Shown here: piece by piece, positions 56,401-60,976 of the stretch
How positions within the stretch are numbered: the stretch's first letter is position 1
How the letters are laid out: every line of letters begins with the position of its first letter
Source: Bacteroidota bacterium
GTDB lineage: Bacteria > Bacteroidota > Rhodothermia > Rhodothermales > JAHQVL01
Length of the DNA: 60,976 nucleotides
Direction: 5' to 3'
NCBI GenBank assembly: GCA_039111535.1
Contig: JBCCIM010000014.1
Span: 1 to 60,976, forward strand
The notes under the pieces: generated by a model
What the model saw: only the letters and a program-made list of their open reading frames with translations
Databases searched by the model: none
Told to the model about the DNA's origin: nothing
Translations under genes and position numbers: made by a program

Positions 56401-58027
56401 AGGAGAGAAGGTGTATCCATGGATCGCAAAAACGCGGCACTCAACACCATACGTTGGTCTCATTTCGCCGCCGCCGCACCATGACATCTACTCAATTGAA
56501 GACTTGGCGCAGCTCATTTTTGACTTGAAGAATGCCAACCCGGAAGCCCGGGTGACAGTGAAGCTGGTTTCTGAAGTTGGCGTGGGTACCATTGCTGCCG
56601 GCGTTGCAAAAGGCAAAGCGGATGTGATTCTGATTAGTGGAAACGATGGGGGTACGGGTGCATCACCGCAGACAAGCCTCATGCATGCCGGCATTCCGTG
56701 GGAGTTGGGGCTATCAGAGACACAGCAAACCCTGACCCTGAACGGCCTCCGCAGCCGCGTAAAGGTTGAGTGTGACGGACAACTGAAAACCGGACGCGAC
56801 GTCGCCATTGCCTGTTTGCTTGGCGCAGAAGAGTTCGGCTTTGCAACGGTGCCGCTGATTGCTATGGGCTGCATCATGATGCGGAAGTGTCATTTGAATA
56901 CCTGCCCGGTTGGCATCGCAACCCAGGACCCGGTACTGCGCGCACGCTTTACAGGGCAGCCTGAGCACGTTGTCAATTACTTCTACTTTGTTGCACAGGA
57001 GTTGCGGCAGTACATGGCGGAACTGGGCGTGCGCACCATTGATGAAATGAAAGGCCGGGTTGAACTGCTTGAAGCTGATGTGGATGAAACGCGCTGGAAG
57101 GCAAAGCACGTTGATCTGGCGCCGATCCTGAAAAAAGTAGAAACGCCGGCATTCCTCAAGCCATACCGTACTGATGACCAGGACCATGGCCTCGATAGTG
57201 TGCGCGACCAATGGTTGATTGAGAAAGCTGCCCTTACCCTTAAAAGCGGTGCGCCTGTCACCATTCGTACCGCCATAAGCAATCGGGACCGCACGTTTGG
57301 TACCATGCTGAGCAACCGGGTTGCCCGAAGATTTGGGCTGGATGGCCTGCCTGATGGCACGATCAACATCGAGTGCAATGGGTCTGCGGGGCAGAGCTTT
57401 GGCGCGTTTGGCGTCAAAGGGCTCCGGTTGCAACTGGATGGGGATGCCAATGACTACTTCGGCAAGGGCCTATCCGGGGCCACGTTGGTTGTTCGCCCGC
57501 AGAAATCTGCCGGCTTTGTTGCCGAAGATAATATTATCATAGGCAATGTGGCACTCTATGGCGCTACCAGCGGTGAGGTCTTTATCAGAGGGAAAGCCGG
57601 CGAGCGGTTCTGTGTCCGGAATAGCGGCGTGACAGCTGTTGTTGAAGGCGTGGGCGATCATGGATGTGAGTACATGACAGGCGGCAAAGTTGTTGTCCTC
57701 GGTGCAACCGGAAGAAACTTTGCCGCAGGGATGAGCGGGGGCATTGCCTATGTGTTTGATAAAGCCGGAACCTTCGCTGGCTCGTATTGCAATACGGAGA
57801 TGGTTGACCTCGAGAAAGTGTCGAGCAAAGAGGAAGTGGCTTTCCTGAAAAACCTCGTCACTGCCCACCATAAATACACCGGGAGCGCTGTTGCTTCAGA
57901 AGTGCTGGCTTCATGGGAAACGGCCTTGCAACAGTTTGTGAAGGTGATTCCAGTTGAGTACAAAAAAGCGTTGAAACGCCTGGAAGAACAGGCTGATGAT
58001 TCCATGGCTGCATCCGTTGCAGCCTGA
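53474..58027 (+). CDS. gltB: Glutamate synthase, large subunit
   Basis: GltB takes ammonia from glutamine and makes glutamate from 2-oxoglutarate. The 1,517-residue protein starts with a 26-residue propeptide before the catalytic cysteine C27 in HDACGVGF. A class II amidotransferase domain, central domain and FMN barrel (GAKPGEGGQLPGEKV) follow. The 3Fe-4S cysteines are in CIMMRKCHLNTCPVG. The C-terminal GXGXG helix is present. All expected parts are intact. gltD follows after 99 bases. Confidence 0.97.
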   Translation: MTSSGFRVPQDLPTDSLYNHAFEHDACGVGFICSIHNTQSHDIVQRGLQILENLDHRGATGADPDTGDGAGILVQTPHRFLRTVAAEAGINLPEMGAYGVGMAFLSKDKKAFSQQEAVIESVVEAEGLRFLGWRAVPVDSTAIGIAARETEPAMRQFFVGWGSTELAVNAFERKLFLIRKLIENKIRKEDQAGADDFYLTSLSSRTLIYKGMLTTHQLSTYFADLNNPLFESALAMVHSRFSTNTFPHWSLAQPFRRMSHNGEINTLRGNINWMKSRQALFDAPKFGGDISRLLPILDEGASDSQVFDNALELICHSGRSLPHAMMMMIPEAWEHNDNMDPAKKAFYSYHSCLMEPWDGPATVPFTDGRYIGAVLDRNGLRPSRFTVTKDGIVVLASETGVLDFDPAEIVRKGRLQPGKMFLVDLKEQRIIEDEEIKATISNKAPYGEWLAESLIHLDDLPAAAEVPAVRARETLRRDLHLFGYTREDRDILMPPMLFNGKEGLGSMGDDTPLAVLSERPRLLYDYFKQLFAQVTNPPLDAIREEIVTSLYTNLGAQHNLFATGPDSCQLLRLKHPIFSNKDLARLKASTRDTLKSTTIPMVFDAAKGGEGLEAGLKTMFAAASEAIDAGTSILILSDRGWTDDLLPIPALLATAAMQHHLINTGDRFKTSLVIESGEPREVHHFCTLIGYGADVINPYVAFEFATDVIAAAGADTALEQAHKNYIKAVGKGILKVMSKMGISTVQSYQGAQIFEAIGIGREVIDRYFTNTPSRIGGIDLDVIAEEVSRRHEYALHKAGNVAHDLDAGGRYQWRRDGEHHHLNPLSVAKIQQAVRDNDPDTYADYARIVNTESRKRGTLRGLMAFRKDVTPIPIEEVEPWTEIVKRFKTGAMSYGSISQETHETLAVAMNKLGGRSNTGEGGEDPERYNINSPKRSRIKQVASGRFGVTISYLASADEIQIKMAQGAKPGEGGQLPGEKVYPWIAKTRHSTPYVGLISPPPHHDIYSIEDLAQLIFDLKNANPEARVTVKLVSEVGVGTIAAGVAKGKADVILISGNDGGTGASPQTSLMHAGIPWELGLSETQQTLTLNGLRSRVKVECDGQLKTGRDVAIACLLGAEEFGFATVPLIAMGCIMMRKCHLNTCPVGIATQDPVLRARFTGQPEHVVNYFYFVAQELRQYMAELGVRTIDEMKGRVELLEADVDETRWKAKHVDLAPILKKVETPAFLKPYRTDDQDHGLDSVRDQWLIEKAALTLKSGAPVTIRTAISNRDRTFGTMLSNRVARRFGLDGLPDGTINIECNGSAGQSFGAFGVKGLRLQLDGDANDYFGKGLSGATLVVRPQKSAGFVAEDNIIIGNVALYGATSGEVFIRGKAGERFCVRNSGVTAVVEGVGDHGCEYMTGGKVVVLGATGRNFAAGMSGGIAYVFDKAGTFAGSYCNTEMVDLEKVSSKEEVAFLKNLVTAHHKYTGSAVASEVLASWETALQQFVKVIPVEYKKALKRLEEQADDSMAASVAA

Positions 58028-58126
58028 CCACCCACTGAATTGACGCTGTTTCTCGTGAATGCTGCTTGCGCAGCTGTAGGCGAGGAACGCGGTTTTGATG
58101 CTTGAACCTAGATTTTGAATAGAAAC

Positions 58127-59596
58127 ATGACCAAAGATAAAACGCGCGGATTTCTTCAGTTCAAACGGACGTTGCCGAAAAAAAGGGCCGTTGAAGAGCG
58201 CTTGCAGGATAGCAAAGAGATTTATTATCCCTTTCCTGAAGAGTATTTGATTCAGCAGTCTTCTCGTTGTATGGATTGTGGGGTGCCTTTTTGCCATGCG
58301 GGTTGTCCGCTTGGTAACAAGATTCCTGAATGGAATGACCTGGTATTTAAAGAGCGGTGGCAAGAAGCGTATCACAAGCTGGCCTCCACCAATAACTTTC
58401 CTGAATTTACGGGCCGTATTTGTCCGGCGCCTTGTGAAGCAGCCTGTGTGCTGGGGATCAATGACGATCCGGTTACGATTGAGCAAATCGAAAAGGAGAT
58501 TATCGAACATGCATTTGACGCCGGCTGGGTCGTGCCAGCAACACCTGAAGTCCGTACGGGCAAACGTGTAGCGGTAGTTGGTTCTGGGCCTGCCGGACTG
58601 GCGTGTGCTGCCCAGCTCAACGAAGCGGGGCATGCGGTAACCGTCTTTGAACGGGATGATAAACCCGGTGGGCTGTTGCAGTACGGCATCCCCGATTTCA
58701 AACTTGAGAAGTCCGTGGTCGCGCGACGTGTTGCGTTAATGGAAGCAGCCGGCATCGTATTCAAAACAGGCGTTCGGGTAGGCGAAGACATTTCTGTTGA
58801 GGAGCTCATGGCATTCGACGCTGTTGTGCTGTGCGTTGGTGCAACGCAGGCGCGCGATGTAGGTGCGCCCGGGCGCGATCTCGAAGGCATCCATCTTGCG
58901 TGGGACTACCTGTGGCAGCAAAACAAACGCGTTGCCAGCGAATCGTTTGACGTGCCGGCCATCGATGCAGCTGACAAAAACGTAATTGTAATTGGGGGCG
59001 GCGATACCGGGAGCGACTGTGTTGGTACAGCCAACCGGCAGGGCGCCAAATCCGTCATTCAGTTTGAGCTTTTGCCTACACCGCCCGAAGACCGGCCTGC
59101 GCATCAGCCGTGGCCTTATTACCCGATGGTGCTCCGTACCAGTTCTTCCCATGAAGAAGGCGCTGACCGCAAATGGTCGGTATTAACAACGAACTTCAAA
59201 GGCGATAACGGCAAGCTTACGCACCTTACGACCGTAAATGTTGAAATGGAGAAAGATGCTACCGGCAGGATGGTTTTGAATGAAATGGAAGGGACCAAGA
59301 AGCAATGGCCTGTGGATCTTGTTGTGCTGGCGGTTGGATACACGGGGCCAGAGAAGGCAGGTTTGCTCGACAAACTGGATGTGGTGTTAACAGACCGGGG
59401 CAATATCGATACGACAGATGGCTACGCAACGTCAGTGCCAGGCGTATTTGCGGCAGGTGATGGCCGGCGTGGGCAGTCGCTTGTTGTATGGGCCATTTCC
59501 GAAGGGAGAGAAGCTGCGGCTGCGGCTGATGCCTATTTGATGGAGGAAAGCCGGCTGCCCCAGAAAGGCGAAGGAGATATCCCATTCATTCGTTAG
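58127..59596 (+). CDS. gltD: Glutamate synthase, small subunit
   Basis: GltD passes electrons from NAD(P)H to GltB. The 489-residue protein has two 4Fe-4S cysteine sets at the start, CMDCGVPFCHAGCPLGN and CPAPCEAACVLG. An FAD loop VVGSGPAGLACAAQLNEAGH and an NADPH loop VIGGGDTGSDCVG follow. The ATG at 58127 is used; a TTG at 58115 is less likely. Confidence 0.96.
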   Translation: MTKDKTRGFLQFKRTLPKKRAVEERLQDSKEIYYPFPEEYLIQQSSRCMDCGVPFCHAGCPLGNKIPEWNDLVFKERWQEAYHKLASTNNFPEFTGRICPAPCEAACVLGINDDPVTIEQIEKEIIEHAFDAGWVVPATPEVRTGKRVAVVGSGPAGLACAAQLNEAGHAVTVFERDDKPGGLLQYGIPDFKLEKSVVARRVALMEAAGIVFKTGVRVGEDISVEELMAFDAVVLCVGATQARDVGAPGRDLEGIHLAWDYLWQQNKRVASESFDVPAIDAADKNVIVIGGGDTGSDCVGTANRQGAKSVIQFELLPTPPEDRPAHQPWPYYPMVLRTSSSHEEGADRKWSVLTTNFKGDNGKLTHLTTVNVEMEKDATGRMVLNEMEGTKKQWPVDLVVLAVGYTGPEKAGLLDKLDVVLTDRGNIDTTDGYATSVPGVFAAGDGRRGQSLVVWAISEGREAAAAADAYLMEESRLPQKGEGDIPFIR

Positions 59597-59681
59597 TGCG
59601 TTTTCGTGCGCCCCGATTGCCTAAAGAAACAAATTACGCTAATCATCTTATGATGCGGGCAATTAAAACTGTTCGCGTGCG

Positions 59682-60683
59682 ATGCCTGTTGTACAAGAGA
59701 ATCTTATCCCTCAAGAAAGAGAACCAGTGCCTGTGAGTGCGACCGATGTGGTGCGTGTTTTTGGTCCGGCCTCCCTGTCTAACCTGGGGCCGGGTTTTGA
59801 TACCCTCGGCCTTTGCCTGGAAGGTGTAGGTGATGTCATTGAAGCACGGCGAGTGGAGACACCGGGTATCCACATTGTGTTGAATGAACATCCGTTTAGC
59901 GCGGGCATTACGCTTGATCCTGATAAAAATACAGCCGGTGTCGCTGCACGGATGGTCGCAGCACAACTCGGCTATACTGGTGGCCTGGAATTACGGATTC
60001 AAAAAGGCTTCAAGCCTGGGTCGGGTATAGGAAGTTCAGCAGCTTCTGCTGTTGGTGCTGCCTATGCCACGGGCGAGTTGTTGTCTCCAGGCATGAGTAA
60101 ACATGAACTGGTAGATGCCGTGCTTGGTGGCGAGGCATTGGCCTCTGGTGCGCGGCATGGAGACAATGTGCTGCCGGCCTTGTTCGGTGGCCTCATGCTC
60201 GTCTCATCCAGTGATCCGAACCAATATCGAAACATAGAAATACCAGCCGGCTTGTGGATTGTGGCAATCTTGCCCGAAGTACAGGTACTGACCCGTGAAG
60301 CGCGGGCGATGCTCCCCGTCCAGGTACCGATGCAACACGCCGTAAATCAGGCTTCTTCGCTCGCTTTCATGATTGAAGCATTTCGTGCCGGCGATTGGGC
60401 GGAAGTGGGGCAGAGGATGATGGAAGATCAGTTGGCAGAACCTGTGCGGTCTACACTCGTACCATGCTACAGCCAAATCAAGGCGGCTGCTATGGCGGCG
60501 GGAGCATTCGGTTGCGCATTGACCGGTTCAGGCCCCGCGATGTTTGCCATTTCTGATAAGCATGCAGAGGCCCAATCTGTAATGCTTGCCATGCAGGAAG
60601 CCAGTCTTGCCACGGGCATCGCTTCATCCGCTTACCTCTCCAGGGTCAATGAGGGCCGGCGCCCCAAGTGGCGCTGTAGTTGA
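59682..60683 (+). CDS. thrB: Homoserine kinase, C-terminus probably chimeric
   Basis: ThrB phosphorylates homoserine for threonine synthesis. The GHMP-kinase protein has FGPASLSNLGPGFDTLGLCL and the ATP loop FKPGSGIGSSAASAVGAA. The first ~325 residues look complete and end in GIASSAYLSRVNE, the usual near-terminal motif. The final residues GRRPKWRCS do not look like this family. They coincide with an abrupt change of base composition near 60,655, so the true last residues are probably missing. The first ~20 residues before the fold suggest the start could be a little later. Confidence 0.88.
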   Translation: MPVVQENLIPQEREPVPVSATDVVRVFGPASLSNLGPGFDTLGLCLEGVGDVIEARRVETPGIHIVLNEHPFSAGITLDPDKNTAGVAARMVAAQLGYTGGLELRIQKGFKPGSGIGSSAASAVGAAYATGELLSPGMSKHELVDAVLGGEALASGARHGDNVLPALFGGLMLVSSSDPNQYRNIEIPAGLWIVAILPEVQVLTREARAMLPVQVPMQHAVNQASSLAFMIEAFRAGDWAEVGQRMMEDQLAEPVRSTLVPCYSQIKAAAMAAGAFGCALTGSGPAMFAISDKHAEAQSVMLAMQEASLATGIASSAYLSRVNEGRRPKWRCS

Positions 60684-60976
60684 TGGTGGCGGGGACGAGG
60701 GGGGCGATGATATCGGCTGTCTGACCGGCCTGGAAGTGCAGCGGGCCCAGGGGGAATTCGACATAGGCGTGGCGCAGCAGCAGGGCGTTTTTGTTTTCGG
60801 GGGTGGCGCCGTAAAAGTCGACCTCCAATTTGCCCCTGACGGCGGCGCGTTCGAGGTTGAGTCCCAGGCGCGTCTGGCGCGCCGTCAGACTCAGGGCGGC
60901 GCTCTCGCGACCGTCCCTTTGCGGCTTTACATAGACGATGTAGTTGCCGTGGCTGGAGATGGCGCTGTCGCGGGCC
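60646..60976 (-). CDS. Outer-membrane porin fragment from GC-richer DNA
   Basis: On the minus strand 109 codons are open from the right edge to a stop at 60646. The sequence reads like a porin barrel: SLTARQTRLGLNLERAAV, KLEVDFYG, NALLLRHAYVEFPLGPL and AGQTADIIAPLVPATINYS. This is the style of DcaP-like porins of Proteobacteria/Desulfobacterota. The sequence is clearly richer in G and C and in GC-ending codons than the rest of the window. The last few codons lie over the joint with thrB, so the stop is not the natural one. Both ends are therefore incomplete. Confidence 0.6.
   Translation of the reverse strand, partial: ARDSAISSHGNYIVYVKPQRDGRESAALSLTARQTRLGLNLERAAVRGKLEVDFYGATPENKNALLLRHAYVEFPLGPLHFQAGQTADIIAPLVPATINYSATWGAGPH

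Noticed and set aside
56714-57433. Long minus-strand frame inside gltB
   Set aside because: It is antisense to conserved glutamate-synthase motifs and has a composition typical of such shadows.
1-60976. tRNA, rRNA, CRISPR array or insertion sequence
   Set aside because: No cloverleaf-like gap, no regular spaced repeats, and no transposase-like protein or paired terminal repeats were seen in the window.

Overview
The window carries about 50 protein genes and no rRNA, tRNA, CRISPR array or insertion sequence that I can see. Gene content points to a free-living, probably aerobic, Gram-negative member of the Rhodothermota/Balneolota branch of the Bacteroidota-FCB assemblage. The evidence is outer-membrane barrels and lipoproteins, an archaeal-style bifunctional PGI/PMI, a PD40-repeat gluzincin, an ECF sigma factor of the Sig-70_X6 kind beside a Ser/Thr kinase, and class 1 FBPase. 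This placement is an inference from content, not from a phylogenetic marker.

Layout. 1-2.6 kb: the 3' part of PTS enzyme I, then PGI/PMI. 3.0-8.0 kb: a three-gene overlapping envelope operon (metallopeptidase/PD40/barrel, BamB-like lipoprotein, PEGA protein). 8.0-12.2 kb: cytochrome c, a possible 30-residue protein, a convergent response regulator/histidine kinase pair and an MDR oxidoreductase. 12.5-16.9 kb: a repeat-built membrane protein, a tiny Tat-type protein, a pilin-like protein and ilvD. 17.0-24.1 kb: periplasmic and membrane proteins (SMP-30 lipoprotein, fused redoxin-thioredoxin, Tat-exported TIM barrel, Bax-inhibitor-1, DUF3179) and a glutaryl-CoA-dehydrogenase-like enzyme. 24.2-26.9 kb: an H-NOX sensor with an HNOBA histidine kinase. 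27.1-33.0 kb: purD, an NHL protein and a giant uncharacterised outer-membrane protein. 33.0-38.7 kb: class II aldolase, murA, cysteine desulfurase, a TIGR04282 transferase, fbp and a VOC protein. 38.7-41.7 kb: an ECF sigma factor divergent from a kinase-receiver-phosphatase fusion. 41.8-42.8 kb: a sugar-binding lipoprotein gene broken by an in-frame stop.

42.8-60.7 kb is one long biosynthetic array: a regulatory leader, then ilvB-ilvN-ilvC-leuB-leuA-leuC-leuD-cimA-gltB-gltD-thrB. Citramalate synthase plus leuBCD make 2-oxobutyrate from pyruvate. IlvBN, IlvC and the distant IlvD then make valine and isoleucine. LeuABCD make leucine, and GltBD supplies the glutamate used in transamination. The leader holds two palindromes 31 bp apart, an ORF ending in an Ile/Leu-rich tail, and two mutually exclusive hairpins, which suggests amino-acid-responsive control.

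The most notable signalling finding is the 762-residue protein at 39.4 kb. Its kinase and receiver domains look intact, but all four acidic metal sites of its SpoIIE-type phosphatase are substituted. The last ~320 bases (about 60,655 to the end) look like a different, GC-richer genome: an outer-membrane porin fragment on the minus strand that replaces the end of thrB. This is most likely a chimeric assembly joint.
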